Positions 34,270 to 42,680 of a stretch of DNA of 64,000 nucleotides are shown here, piece by piece. The stretch's first letter is position 1, and every line of letters starts with the position of its first letter. A program made the translations under genes and the position numbers. The DNA lies in NCBI RefSeq assembly GCF_016405885.1, contig NZ_JAEKGC010000011.1, positions 1 through 64,000 of the forward strand, written 5' to 3'. The notes under the pieces are model-generated. The model saw nothing but the letters and a program-made list of their open reading frames with translations, had not been told where the DNA came from and did not search any database. The stretch comes from Arthrobacter sp. MSA 4-2. GTDB lineage: Bacteria > Actinomycetota > Actinomycetes > Actinomycetales > Micrococcaceae.

Positions 34270-34791
34270 CTACCCGCTGAGGTCGACCGTCACCCTGGCG
34301 GCGCTGTCCCACCGGCGTGCCGCCACCGCGGTGGCGGCCGCCGGTTCGGCCTGAACGGCCGCAACGGCCTGCCCCACCTGGTCGGCGGAGAGGCCGCGGG
34401 CCAGGGTGACGTGCGGCGTCCAATTCCCGGCGAGGGTGGTGGCGAACTGGCCCGGCAGGCCGGCGAGGGCATCCCCCACCCTCCGGTGCAGGTCCGTCAG
34501 CGCCGCGGAGACCACGACCTGGCGCACCAGGATGAACGTCCGCCGCCCTCCCCCGAAGAGCAGGAGCCCGCCGAAACGCACCTCCTGCGGCAGGCCCCGG
34601 ACCGCGCCGCGCAGGGCGGCGTCGAAGGACCCGTCGATGGCCGGAGCGGCCGCGAGGGTGATGTGGGGCCGGTTGCTCTCAGAGGTGTGCCGCGCCTGGC
34701 TGGGCAGGCCCAGCTCCAGCAGCCTTACCCAGTCGCGGCGCACCGCCTCCTCCGCGGCGGAGTCCAGGAGCAGCTCGACGCTGTCGCTCAC
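34270..34791 (-). CDS. 2H phosphoesterase (2'-5' RNA ligase family)
   Basis: About 173 residues with the two HxT motifs that define 2H phosphoesterases, PHITLA and PHVTLA, spaced as usual. The family cleaves 2',3'-cyclic or 2',5'-phosphodiester bonds in RNA or nucleotides, or joins tRNA halves in reverse. The preferred start is the GTG at 34791, four bases after the upstream FHA gene stop. A longer frame runs to 35097 but only shadows the FHA gene. It is the last gene of a three-gene minus-strand unit. The natural substrate is unknown. Confidence 0.82.
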   Translation of the reverse strand: MSDSVELLLDSAAEEAVRRDWVRLLELGLPSQARHTSESNRPHITLAAAPAIDGSFDAALRGAVRGLPQEVRFGGLLLFGGGRRTFILVRQVVVSAALTDLHRRVGDALAGLPGQFATTLAGNWTPHVTLARGLSADQVGQAVAAVQAEPAAATAVAARRWDSAARVTVDLSG

Positions 34792-34795
34792 GCTC

Positions 34796-35707
34796 TCAGC
34801 GCGGAGGCCGCCGCGGATCGCCGATGCCGACGGATCCGTCCTGTTCGGTCGCCCCGGTGCGCGGGTTGCGCTGGGGACGCTGGTAGGCGAACTCCCCGCC
34901 GTTGCGTCCGCCGAAGGGACGGCCGTGGTCGGCGTATTCCTCCCGGAAGAACGCGAGGCACCAGGAACCGAGCTGGACCCGCGCCCCGGTGCGCAGCACC
35001 GCCGGCCCGCCGCCGACGCTGCCGGTGACGGCGCCGTGCGGGACCAGCACGTATTCGTCGTTGGCGTCGTGGAGGATCTCCGCGTGCAGTTCCTCAAGGC
35101 CGGGCAACTGCAGGTCCGAGTCCGCCGACGCGCCGATGGTGGTCCGCTCCTGTCCGAGCACGAACTCCCGCGGCACCTGACCGTTCCACCGGGCGGAATC
35201 CTGGACGAAGATCAGCCGCGGCCGTCCCCCGCCCGGGGCGTAGTGGGTCGTGGTGATCCGGCGGCTGATCCGCCGGTTCACCGTGGGCACGAGCGGCAGC
35301 GGCGTGGACGGCGGCAGCAGGCTCGCCGAGCCGGAGCGCTCGAGGGACCGCCGCCCAAGGTGAATCAGCGGGGCGAGGACCGACGGCGACCCGAGGCGCA
35401 GGTGCGGCGAACGGGTCAGGAGCCGCTGCGCCATCGAGGTTTCGACGGCGCCCAGGCTGATCAGGGGACCGCGCGGGCCGCTGACCGTCACGTCGAGACC
35501 GGCGTCGGCGAGCAGTTTCGCGAAGGTCCGCACCCCGGAGACCGAGGGAAGGTTTCCGCCGAAGGCTCCGGGGGTGTCGCAGAAAATCGAGATGCTCGAT
35601 CCGGCCGCCGTCACGGTTCCGGAGATGACCGCGTCCGGGCCGCCGTCGGGTCCGGGTTCGGTCAGGGAGAAGGCGAGGTCGATGTCCAGTTTCAGCTGTG
35701 CCACCAC
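34796..35707 (-). CDS. FHA-domain protein
   Basis: A 303-residue protein. The N-terminal third (LAFSLTEPGPDGGPDAVISG onwards) is beta-rich and unassigned. Residues about 180-265 fit a forkhead-associated fold (FVLGQERTTIGASADSDL, LEELHAEILHDANDEYVLV). FHA domains bind phosphothreonine peptides through a conserved Arg and Ser/Asn; here the usual Arg after TIG is Ala and the Ser before the His is Glu-Leu, so phosphopeptide binding may be lost or altered. The gene lies between an 86-residue protein (nine-base gap) and the 2H phosphoesterase (four-base gap). Confidence 0.75.
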   Translation of the reverse strand: MVAQLKLDIDLAFSLTEPGPDGGPDAVISGTVTAAGSSISIFCDTPGAFGGNLPSVSGVRTFAKLLADAGLDVTVSGPRGPLISLGAVETSMAQRLLTRSPHLRLGSPSVLAPLIHLGRRSLERSGSASLLPPSTPLPLVPTVNRRISRRITTTHYAPGGGRPRLIFVQDSARWNGQVPREFVLGQERTTIGASADSDLQLPGLEELHAEILHDANDEYVLVPHGAVTGSVGGGPAVLRTGARVQLGSWCLAFFREEYADHGRPFGGRNGGEFAYQRPQRNPRTGATEQDGSVGIGDPRRPPR

Positions 35708-35716
35708 AACGGTGCC

Positions 35717-35977
35717 TCAGCCGCGGTGGGGGTCGGCACCGGGTGCGTCGTTGTCGCTGGTGGTGACGCGTAGGGTGCCGTTGAACTTCCAGGTGGCGCG
35801 CGGGGCGTCAGGCCCGACGTCGCGCGGGACCTCGACGGTCATGTCGACCAGGCTGTAGTTGACCGCGGCGCCCTTGCCGGTGAGGTAGCTCCACATTTCC
35901 TCGGCGAGGTCCGCCCAGTCGCGGATGGAACGCTCCTCCCGGCCGGCGGCGGAGAGGGACGAGGTGAATTCAGTCAT
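35717..35977 (-). CDS. 86-residue conserved-looking protein upstream of the FHA gene
   Basis: A small soluble protein I do not recognise. The N-terminal helix (REERSIRDWADLAEEMWSYL) and C-terminal beta strands (NYSLVDMTVEVPRDV, ATWKFNGTLRVTTSD) look like a compact folded domain. AAGGAATCAACC precedes the ATG at 35977. It begins the 86-residue/FHA/2H unit, and its strand-rich half resembles the start of the FHA protein (LDIDLAFSLTEPG), which suggests a shared beta module. No function can be given. Confidence 0.7.
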   Translation of the reverse strand: MTEFTSSLSAAGREERSIRDWADLAEEMWSYLTGKGAAVNYSLVDMTVEVPRDVGPDAPRATWKFNGTLRVTTSDNDAPGADPHRG

Positions 35978-36058
35978 GGTTGATTCCTTAGGTGGATCGA
36001 ACGATGACAGACGTCCTCTAACTCCGTCTGACGGGTGGTTCAACGATAGCGGACCGTG

Positions 36059-36084
36059 CCGCGGCAGGGAACCCCTTGCCGCGG
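36059..36084 (-). terminator. Hairpin after the aldo/keto reductase
   Basis: CCGCGGCAGGG (36059-36069), loop AACC, then CCTTGCCGCGG (36074-36084): an 11-bp stem with one G-T pair, ten bases past the minus-strand stop at 36095. Confidence 0.65.
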
Positions 36085-36094
36085 GCCCTCCGGC

Positions 36095-37078
36095 TCACCA
36101 GCGGGAGTGGACCGTGGGCCGGAAGCGGCGGTCGTACAGCGCGGTGACGCCGTCGTGGATCGCGCGCCCGAGGTCAAGCCGGCCGGCCGCGGCGGCGTTC
36201 GCCCGGGCCTGGGCGGCATTGCGGGCCCCGGGGATGACGGTGCTGACGCCCTCCTGGGCGATGATCCAGGCGAGCGCGCCCTGTGCCGGTTCCACGCCGG
36301 CTGGAAGCAGCTGCGCGAACTCCTGGGCGGCGGCGAGCCCCGTGTCGTAGTCGACGCCCGAGAACGTCTCCCCGACGTCGAATGCGGCGCCGGAACGGTT
36401 GTAGTTGCGGTGGTCGTCGGCCGGGAACACGGTGGAGGTGCTGTATTTGCCGCTCAGCAGCCCCGAGGCCAGCGGAACCCGGGCGATGATGCCGACCCCG
36501 GCGGCCCGGGCGGCCGGGAGGACGGCGTCAAGGGGCTTGAGCCGGAAGGCATTGAGGATGATCTGCACCGTGGCCGTATTGCCGCGCTCGATGGCGGCGA
36601 GGGCCTCGTCGGCGCGCTCGACGCTGACCCCGTAGTTCCGCACGGCGCCCTCCTCGACGAGGGTGTCCAGCGCGTCGTACACGGCCTCGGTGGTGTAGAC
36701 GTCCGAGGGCGGGCAGTGGAGCTGGACCAGGTCCAGCGTGTCCATGCCGAGGTTGGCGCGGGAGCGGTCCACCCAGGAACGGAAGTTCGCGAGGGTGTAC
36801 TGGGAGGGGTCCTGCTCCACCCGCCGGCCCATCTTGGTGCCGACCACCAGGTCCAGTGCGGGGTTGGCCCGCCGGAACGCCCCGATCGTCTTCTCGCTCC
36901 GCCCGTCCCCGTAGACGTCGGCGGTGTCGAAGAAGGTGGTGCCCGCCTCCGCCGCGGCCTCAAGGACCTCCAGTGCGTCCCTCTCTTGGACCTCGCCCCA
37001 GTCCGCGCCGAGCTGCCACGTTCCGAGGCCGATCACCGAGACCGGCCGGCCGGTTCTGCCTAATGTCCGCTGTTCCAT
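36095..37078 (-). CDS. Aldo/keto reductase
   Basis: A 327-residue NADPH-dependent reductase of the TIM-barrel AKR family. Visible are GLGTWQLGADWG, the catalytic Asp/Tyr region FFDTADVYGDGRSE, Lys in LVVGTKMG, and the NADPH motif VIPGARNAAQARANA. These proteins reduce aldehydes, ketones or sugars. Length is normal. The start has no strong ribosome site that I can see. It is divergent from the FAD/Rieske oxidoreductase, sharing an 81-bp control region that contains TTGACT (37107-37112). Confidence 0.92.
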   Translation of the reverse strand: MEQRTLGRTGRPVSVIGLGTWQLGADWGEVQERDALEVLEAAAEAGTTFFDTADVYGDGRSEKTIGAFRRANPALDLVVGTKMGRRVEQDPSQYTLANFRSWVDRSRANLGMDTLDLVQLHCPPSDVYTTEAVYDALDTLVEEGAVRNYGVSVERADEALAAIERGNTATVQIILNAFRLKPLDAVLPAARAAGVGIIARVPLASGLLSGKYSTSTVFPADDHRNYNRSGAAFDVGETFSGVDYDTGLAAAQEFAQLLPAGVEPAQGALAWIIAQEGVSTVIPGARNAAQARANAAAAGRLDLGRAIHDGVTALYDRRFRPTVHSRW

Positions 37079-37159
37079 CCTCCGACTATAGGCGGTGACC
37101 CTCCCTTGACTGTAAGCATGATTAGTAGTGGGCTGGGAACCACCTACGGAGGGATGACG

Positions 37160-38644
37160 ATGAGATCACTGTGGTTGGATACCGCGCCGGAGATACCTGC
37201 AGAGCCGTTCTCCCCCGGGGCCGGGTTCGACTCGGTGGTGGTCGGCGCCGGACTGACCGGCATGACCACCGCACTCCTGCTCGCCCGCGCCGGACACAAG
37301 GTGGCGGTGCTTGAGGCCCGCCGGGCCGGCGCGGTCACCACCGGCAACACCACGGCCAAGCTCTCACTGCTGCAGGGCACCGGGCTTTCCCGGATCACCT
37401 CCCACCACGACGCCGAGCTGGCGCGGGCCTACGTCACGGGCAACCGCGAGGGGCAGAGCTGGATCCTCCGGTTCTGCGACGAGAACGGGGTGGGGTACGA
37501 GCGCCGGGACGCCGTGAACTACGCGGTGACCGACAGCGGCGCAAAAAGCCTCGACGCCGAACACGAGGCCTGCACACAGGCTGGCCTGGGAACCGAGTTG
37601 GGCAATGCCTCGACCCTCCCTTTTCCGGTGCGGCGCACCCTGAGGCTTGCGGACCAGGCGCAGTTCCACCCGCTGGAGGTGCTCGCGGCGCTGGCCTCGG
37701 AGCTGCGCCGCCACGGTGGGCGCCTTTTCGAGGGCGTGCGGGTTCAGGGCGCCTCAACCCCCAAGTCCGGCGGCGTGGAACTGAAGACGGACGCCGGCGC
37801 CGTGACGGCCCGCAATGTCGTGCTGGCTACCGGCATCCCCATCCTCGACCGGGGCGGCTACTTCGCCGTCCTCAAGCCGCAGCGGTCCTACTGCATCGCC
37901 CTTGAGGTGACCGACCGGGTGCCCCCGGAGATGTACCTCTCGGTGGACACCCCCACCCGTTCCCTGCGCACGGCCCGGGTGGGCGGCAGGGACTACCTCA
38001 TCGTGGGCGGCAACGGCCACAAGGTCGGCCACCACTCAAACACCCAGGGCCTCGTCGATGATCTGACCCGCTGGGCCGGCGAGTATTTCCCGACGGCCCG
38101 CCCTGCCTACTCCTGGTCGGCCCAGGACTACCAGCCGGCCGCCGCGGTTCCCTACGTCGGCAAGGTCCCGGCCGGCGGCGGCCACATCTACGCCGCGACC
38201 GGTTACAACAAGTGGGGCATGACGAACGCGGTGGCTGCCTCGCTGGCACTCTCGGCCAAGATCCTGGGCGGGCACATGCCGTGGGCCGACACTCTCTACA
38301 GGACCCGGGTGACCCCCGTTGACGCGCTGTCGACGGCCCGGGTCAACGCCGAGGTCGGGCTGGAGATGCTGACCGGCTGGGTGTCGGGCCTGGCGAAGAC
38401 GGCCCCGGCCTCCCCGCCGGAGGGGCAGGGTGTCGTGGTCCGTGAGGGCAGGAGCCCGGTCGGGGTCTGCACCGTCGACGGCGTCGAGCACCGCGTGTCG
38501 GCGGTGTGCCCGCATCTGCGCGGCATCGTGAGCTGGAATACCGCCGAGCGGACGTGGGACTGCCCCCTGCACGGGTCCCGGTTCGCCGCCGACGGAACGG
38601 TGCTCGAGGGGCCGTCAACCTCGAATCTGGGCAGCGGAATCTAA
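37160..38644 (+). CDS. FAD-dependent oxidoreductase fused to a Rieske domain
   Basis: About 494 residues. The DAO-type flavoprotein domain (residues 1-380) begins with FDSVVVGAGLTGMTTALLLARAG. The last 100 residues are a Rieske [2Fe-2S] domain with ligands in VCPHLRG and DCPLHGSRF (CxH...CxxH). This layout is known in Gram-positive YhfW-like proteins whose substrate is unsettled. The ATG at 37160 is preferred to 37154 because GGAGGG lies six to seven bases before it. It is a soluble protein; electrons probably pass from substrate through FAD to the cluster. No ferredoxin partner is adjacent. Confidence 0.9.
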   Translation: MRSLWLDTAPEIPAEPFSPGAGFDSVVVGAGLTGMTTALLLARAGHKVAVLEARRAGAVTTGNTTAKLSLLQGTGLSRITSHHDAELARAYVTGNREGQSWILRFCDENGVGYERRDAVNYAVTDSGAKSLDAEHEACTQAGLGTELGNASTLPFPVRRTLRLADQAQFHPLEVLAALASELRRHGGRLFEGVRVQGASTPKSGGVELKTDAGAVTARNVVLATGIPILDRGGYFAVLKPQRSYCIALEVTDRVPPEMYLSVDTPTRSLRTARVGGRDYLIVGGNGHKVGHHSNTQGLVDDLTRWAGEYFPTARPAYSWSAQDYQPAAAVPYVGKVPAGGGHIYAATGYNKWGMTNAVAASLALSAKILGGHMPWADTLYRTRVTPVDALSTARVNAEVGLEMLTGWVSGLAKTAPASPPEGQGVVVREGRSPVGVCTVDGVEHRVSAVCPHLRGIVSWNTAERTWDCPLHGSRFAADGTVLEGPSTSNLGSGI

Positions 38645-38756
38645 CCACAAGTGCGGCCTTGGTGCCATAGGGTGGATCGCCTATGGGAAGATGGGGGCAA
38701 CTGTTAAGATGCCTGTCACCCTTCTGACACTGTCGCGCATAGGATAGATATATATA

Positions 38757-39833
38757 ATGACCACCCACGTCGGGCCCGAACGCCCACCATGGCGCCGACT
38801 GTTCGGCGTTCCCCTGATCGTGACCCTCGCCTTCGCCGGCCTGATGGTGCTGACGGCCGTGCTCACGGGGCTGCCCCTTCGTGACCCGGAGGGCTTCCTC
38901 GGCCCCAGCTACGTCCGGTTGCCCCTGACCGTGCTCGGCGTCATAGCTGCCGACGTCATCCCGCGGGTGCTCCTGCAGCGCCCCGCTCCGCGCGACCTCG
39001 TGCGCGTGACCCGCAGGATTTTCAAGCAGAGGTGGACCGGGCACCGGATGTCGGTTGCGGCTGCGGGCCTGGCGAGCTTCTACCTCGCCTACGTGGCGTA
39101 CCGGAACCTCAAGAGCTTCCTGCCCTTCCTTCAGGACCACCTGGTCGATGCCGCACTGGTCGAGACCGACCGCTGGTTCGGGGGCGGCGGCAACCCCGCC
39201 GACGTGCTCCAGCAACTGCTCGGCACCGGCATCACGGCGGAGGTGCTTTCCTTCGTCTACATGATCTTCCTGATCTTCGTGCCGATCTCCCTCGCCGTGG
39301 CCCTCGTCTGGTCCAAGGACCTGTCCCTGGGCGCCTGGTATGTGGGCGCGCTCTGCTTCAACTGGGTCATTGGAACGGTGACCTACTACGCGGTTCCCTC
39401 GCTGGGCCCGATCTACGTGCAGCGCGCATCCTTCACCGACCTCCCGGACACTGCGGTCTCAAGCCTTCAGGAATCGCTGTACCGCAACCGGTTGACGGTC
39501 CTTGCCGACCCGCATTCGACGCAGTCGGTGCACGGCATCGCGGCCTTCGCCTCGCTGCATGTGTCCATCGTCTTCACAGCCGCATTGGTCGCCCAGCTGG
39601 CGCGCCTGCCCCGGGTGGTCCGCTGGGTGATGTGGATCTACTTCGTCCTGACGGCCGTGGCCACCGTGTACTTTGGCTGGCACTACGTCATTGACGTCTT
39701 CGCCGGCCTCGCGGTGGGCGGCCTGTCGGTCTGGCTTGCCGCGGTGTCGGTCGGCCGGGCGAACCTGCGCTTCGGGGCAGGCAAGGACCAGAACCTGCTC
39801 GACGCACGCACCGGGACCGCCGCGCTGCGCTGA
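38757..39833 (+). CDS. PAP2/Aur1-like membrane phosphatase or transferase
   Basis: A 358-residue membrane protein with about seven to eight helices. Its PAP2-like catalytic parts are FASLHVSIVF (His of the second motif) and YFGWHYVIDVFAG (His/Asp of the third). The extended N-terminus and tyrosine-rich loop suggest the Aur1/inositolphosphotransferase-like branch, which moves phospholipid head groups. In mycobacteria such enzymes act in inositol lipid synthesis; here the role is inferred only. No Shine-Dalgarno is present: TAGATA sits six bases before the ATG in an AT-rich stretch, so the mRNA is probably leaderless. Confidence 0.85.
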   Translation: MTTHVGPERPPWRRLFGVPLIVTLAFAGLMVLTAVLTGLPLRDPEGFLGPSYVRLPLTVLGVIAADVIPRVLLQRPAPRDLVRVTRRIFKQRWTGHRMSVAAAGLASFYLAYVAYRNLKSFLPFLQDHLVDAALVETDRWFGGGGNPADVLQQLLGTGITAEVLSFVYMIFLIFVPISLAVALVWSKDLSLGAWYVGALCFNWVIGTVTYYAVPSLGPIYVQRASFTDLPDTAVSSLQESLYRNRLTVLADPHSTQSVHGIAAFASLHVSIVFTAALVAQLARLPRVVRWVMWIYFVLTAVATVYFGWHYVIDVFAGLAVGGLSVWLAAVSVGRANLRFGAGKDQNLLDARTGTAALR

Positions 39834-39880
39834 CGAACCGCCCCGGCTGAGTCCGGGGCCCGGCAGCAGGCCGGGTGCAC

Positions 39881-39958
39881 CCTCCCGGCTGACCCCGGGA
39901 GGGCCGGTGCACAAGCTGACCCCGAAAGGGCCGGCGCCTTTGGGCGCCGGCCCTTTTT
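39881..39958. terminator. Double hairpin terminator with 23-bp imperfect direct repeat
   Basis: CCTCCCGG/CCGGGAGG (39881-39902) is followed by AAAGGGCCGGCGCC (39925-39938), loop TTTG, and its exact complement (39943-39956) leading into TTTTT. The second is a strong bidirectional terminator between the PAP2 gene and mscL. GCTGACCCCG starts a 23-bp repeat at 39888 and again at 39915 (20 of 23 bases equal). Confidence 0.85.
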
Positions 39959-40386
39959 CAGTTCCTGTTCCTGCCGCTGGATTCGGTGAGCTGGCGGAGC
40001 AGGTCCCGCATCTCGGTCAGCAGCGCCGTGTCCACGGGAACCGGCTGCTCCTCCGCCTCCGCGGCGGCCGTCCGCGCCCGGGCATGGGCATTGATCCGGT
40101 TCATGGGAAGCACGACGCCGAAGTAGACGACCGCAGCCGTGATCAGGAAGGTCACGGCGGCGGTGAACACCGCGCCGAGGTCGACGAAGGTCTCGGGGTT
40201 GCCCGGCCAGATGCGGAACCCGAATCCCTCGGCGCTGACTCCCCCGCCGGCGGCGGCGATCAGCGGCCGCAGCAGGTTGTCCGTGACGGACCCGACCAGG
40301 GCCGTGAAGGCCGAACCGATGACGACGGCGGTGGCCAGTTCGACGACATTTCCGCGCAGGATGAAGTTTCGGAAGCCCTTAAACAT
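39958..40386 (-). CDS. mscL: Large-conductance mechanosensitive channel
   Basis: A 142-residue homopentameric membrane channel that opens under turgor to release solutes. The N-terminus MFKGFRNFILRGNVVELATA, first helix AVVIGSAFTALVGSVT, second helix VTFLITAAVVYFGVVLPMN and a charged C-terminal helix (MRDLLRQLTE) all match. Length is within the usual 130-150. The ATG at 40386 lies inside the end of the TetR gene (8-bp overlap), so it is probably co-transcribed with it. A strong terminator follows directly. Confidence 0.95.
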   Translation of the reverse strand: MFKGFRNFILRGNVVELATAVVIGSAFTALVGSVTDNLLRPLIAAAGGGVSAEGFGFRIWPGNPETFVDLGAVFTAAVTFLITAAVVYFGVVLPMNRINAHARARTAAAEAEEQPVPVDTALLTEMRDLLRQLTESSGRNRN

Positions 40387-40942
40387 CGGCGGCACCCCGC
40401 GGGATGCAGTGGTTGAGCACGATAAGGTCAACTACCGAAAGGACCCGTTCAAGGTCCTTCTCACTGGGGCCCGCGGCGCCCTCGCCCCGGAAGAACGCAG
40501 CTTCGTAGTAGAGCCCGTCACCGAGGAGCTTGATGGCCAGGGCCGCCGTACGGTCCCCTAGCCGGTCCTCGAGGGTGGTCAGCCAAAGCTGCTGGATGCG
40601 CGAAAGCGTCCGCCGGGCCACCGGGTGGCCCTGCTGCGCCAGGCGCGCCATGGAGACAAGCGCCCGGTCCAGCGGACTGTCCTCATAGACCGAGGTCCGC
40701 ACGTAGTAGCGGCCGGGGCCCTCCGGGTCGGCCGACATCTGCTCACGGTCCTTCTCGACCAGGGCCAGCAGCCGTTCGGCGAGGGCCTCGACGAGGGCCT
40801 CCTTGGCCGGGAAGTGGTACAGCAGGCCGCCCTTGGAGACCTCAGCGGCCGCCGCTACGGCCTCCATGGTGGCGGCCCGTTCCCCGTCGCGGATCAGGGT
40901 GTCTTCGAAGCTGTCGAGGATGCGTTCTCGTGAACTTGGCAT
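40379..40942 (-). CDS. TetR-family repressor of the divergent MFS exporter
   Basis: A 187-residue regulator with an N-terminal helix-turn-helix (ERILDSFEDTLIRDGERAAT, then MEAVAAAAEVSKGGLLYHF) and a helical ligand domain. TATCAT, six bases (GGAGGA), then ATG: the mRNA may be leaderless, though the hexamer itself looks like a ribosome site too close to use. An inverted repeat over the exporter promoter (40972-40995) is the likely operator. It overlaps mscL by eight bases on the same strand. Confidence 0.88.
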   Translation of the reverse strand: MPSSRERILDSFEDTLIRDGERAATMEAVAAAAEVSKGGLLYHFPAKEALVEALAERLLALVEKDREQMSADPEGPGRYYVRTSVYEDSPLDRALVSMARLAQQGHPVARRTLSRIQQLWLTTLEDRLGDRTAALAIKLLGDGLYYEAAFFRGEGAAGPSEKDLERVLSVVDLIVLNHCIPRGAADV

Positions 40943-40967
40943 TCCTCCATGATAGAGGTCACGAAAG

Positions 40968-40995
40968 TTGCACTGTACCGGCTGGACGGTATAGT
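40968..40995 (+). promoter_or_regulatory. Promoter and TetR operator of the MFS exporter
   Basis: -35 TTGCAC (40968-40973), 16-base spacer, -10 TATAGT (40990-40995). ACTGTACCG-N6-CGGTATAGT (40972-40995) is an inverted repeat with eight of nine positions matched, covering spacer and -10. Repressor binding would occlude polymerase. The ATG follows nine bases after the -10. Confidence 0.75.
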
Positions 40996-41004
40996 CTCCT
41001 CGAC

Positions 41005-42558
41005 ATGACTTCGTCCATCTCCACTTCCGCATCCCCGGCCGGGGTGAGCTCAGCGCTGTCACCGGCCTCCACCCGCACAGGGGTGAGGGGTTGGATCTCC
41101 CTCGCTGTCCTGATGCTCCCCGTGCTGCTCGTAGCGGTGGACAACACGGTGCTTAGTTTCGCCATTCCCGCCATCTCCCTCGCGTTCGCCACCAGCGGAG
41201 CGACCCAGCTGTGGATCATCGACAGCTACCCGCTCGTGCTGGCCGGACTCCTTGTCGCCATGGGCAGCCTTGGCGACCGGTTCGGGCGCCGCCGCCTGCT
41301 CATCATCGGCGCCTGGGGCTTCGCCGCCTTCTCCGTCGCCGCCGCGTTCGCCCCAAGTGCCGGGTTCCTCGTCGGAGCCCGGGTCGGCCTCGGAATCTTC
41401 GGCGCGATGCTGATGCCCTCCACGCTGTCCCTGATCCGCAACATCTTCACGGACCGCGACCAGCGCCGCGTCGCCATCGCCGTGTGGGCCGCCGGGTTCT
41501 CCGCCGGGGCCGCCCTCGGCCCCCTGCTCGGTGGCGCGCTGCTTGAGCACTTCTGGTGGGGCTCGGTCTTCCTCCTGGCCGTACCCGTCCTGGTGCTGAT
41601 GCTCATCCTCACCCCGATCTTCGTCCCCGAGTCCCGCGATCCGAATCCGGGGCGTATCGACATCCTGAGCATCGGGCTCTCGGTCGCTGCGATGCTTCCG
41701 GTCGTCTACGCCATCAAGGACTTCGCCATGGAGGGCCCCAACCCGGTGGCCATCTCCGCAGTCGTGGTGGGACTCACCGCCGGCGTCGTCTTCGTGCGCC
41801 GGCAGCTGCGCCGGCCCGGGCCTATGCTTGACGTGCGGCTGTTCACCGTGCGCGCCTTCACCGGCGCCGTGCTGGTGAACCTGCTGGCCATCTTCTCCCT
41901 GGTGGGCTTCCTCTACTTCGTCTCGCAGCACCTGCAGCTCATCCTGGGCTACAGCCCGCTTGAGGCCGGAGCCATCCTGCTGCCCGGGCTCCTGATGACC
42001 ATCGCCGCTGGATTCGCCGTCGTGCCAGTGGTCAAGCGGGTCCCGCCGCACATCGTGGTCCCGGTGTCGCTCGGGTTCTCCGCCGCCGCGTATGCCTTCG
42101 TCGCCTTCACGGGCGAGTCCGCCATGGCGCTGCTGTTCGCGTTCATCCTGCTGGGCATCGGCGTCGGGGCCTCCGAGACCGTCTCGAACGACCTGATCCT
42201 CTCGACCGTTCCCCCGGCGAAGGCCGGAGCGGCCTCGGCGGTCTCGGAGACCGCCTACGAGGTCGGTTCGGTGTTCGGCACCGCGGTGCTCGGCAGCATC
42301 CTGCTCGCCTCCTACCAGGCCCACCTGAGCCTGCCGGCCGGGCTGAGCGCCGGGCAGGTGGCCGAGGCCACCGAAACCCTGGGCGGGGCGGTCAACACCG
42401 CGGCCCAGCTGCCGGCAGGGAACGCCGCCGCGCTGCTCGAGTCGGCCTTCTCCGCCTTCGACAGCGGAGTGATCCTCACCTCCGGAATCGGGGCCGTGCT
42501 CATGGTGCTGGCCGCCGGGCTCGGCTGGTGGTCGCTGCGCCCGACCGCCGCGCGCTGA
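41005..42558 (+). CDS. MFS drug exporter, DHA2 (14-helix, QacA/SmvA) family
   Basis: A 517-residue proton-coupled exporter with 14 membrane helices. Signatures are LVAVDNTVLSFAIPAI (DHA2 motif D1), LGDRFGRRRLLIIG (motif A), RVGLGIFGAMLMPSTLSLI, and AAGFSAGAALGPLLGGALLE (motif C of antiporters). It should expel cationic or lipophilic toxic compounds. The nearest ATG to the promoter (41005) is used; no Shine-Dalgarno is seen. The divergent TetR and the operator on its -10 indicate induction by its own substrates. A GC hairpin (42581-42610) follows. Confidence 0.92.
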   Translation: MTSSISTSASPAGVSSALSPASTRTGVRGWISLAVLMLPVLLVAVDNTVLSFAIPAISLAFATSGATQLWIIDSYPLVLAGLLVAMGSLGDRFGRRRLLIIGAWGFAAFSVAAAFAPSAGFLVGARVGLGIFGAMLMPSTLSLIRNIFTDRDQRRVAIAVWAAGFSAGAALGPLLGGALLEHFWWGSVFLLAVPVLVLMLILTPIFVPESRDPNPGRIDILSIGLSVAAMLPVVYAIKDFAMEGPNPVAISAVVVGLTAGVVFVRRQLRRPGPMLDVRLFTVRAFTGAVLVNLLAIFSLVGFLYFVSQHLQLILGYSPLEAGAILLPGLLMTIAAGFAVVPVVKRVPPHIVVPVSLGFSAAAYAFVAFTGESAMALLFAFILLGIGVGASETVSNDLILSTVPPAKAGAASAVSETAYEVGSVFGTAVLGSILLASYQAHLSLPAGLSAGQVAEATETLGGAVNTAAQLPAGNAAALLESAFSAFDSGVILTSGIGAVLMVLAAGLGWWSLRPTAAR

Positions 42559-42580
42559 CCGGGTTCCTCCGGACCGGGTT

Positions 42581-42610
42581 CCGCCGGGCGGGCACTGCCC
42601 CGCCCGGCGG
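42581..42610 (+). terminator. GC-rich hairpin after the MFS gene
   Basis: CCGCCGGGCGGG (42581-42592), loop CACTGC, then its exact complement (42599-42610): a perfect 12-bp stem 22 bases past the stop. There is no T tract. It also separates the exporter from prfC. Confidence 0.65.
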
Positions 42611-42680
42611 ACCACGCCCCCCGGCTGCAGGACCCGCCGGCCCCGGCGGGGCACGGACAGCGGATCAGCGACAATGGAGT

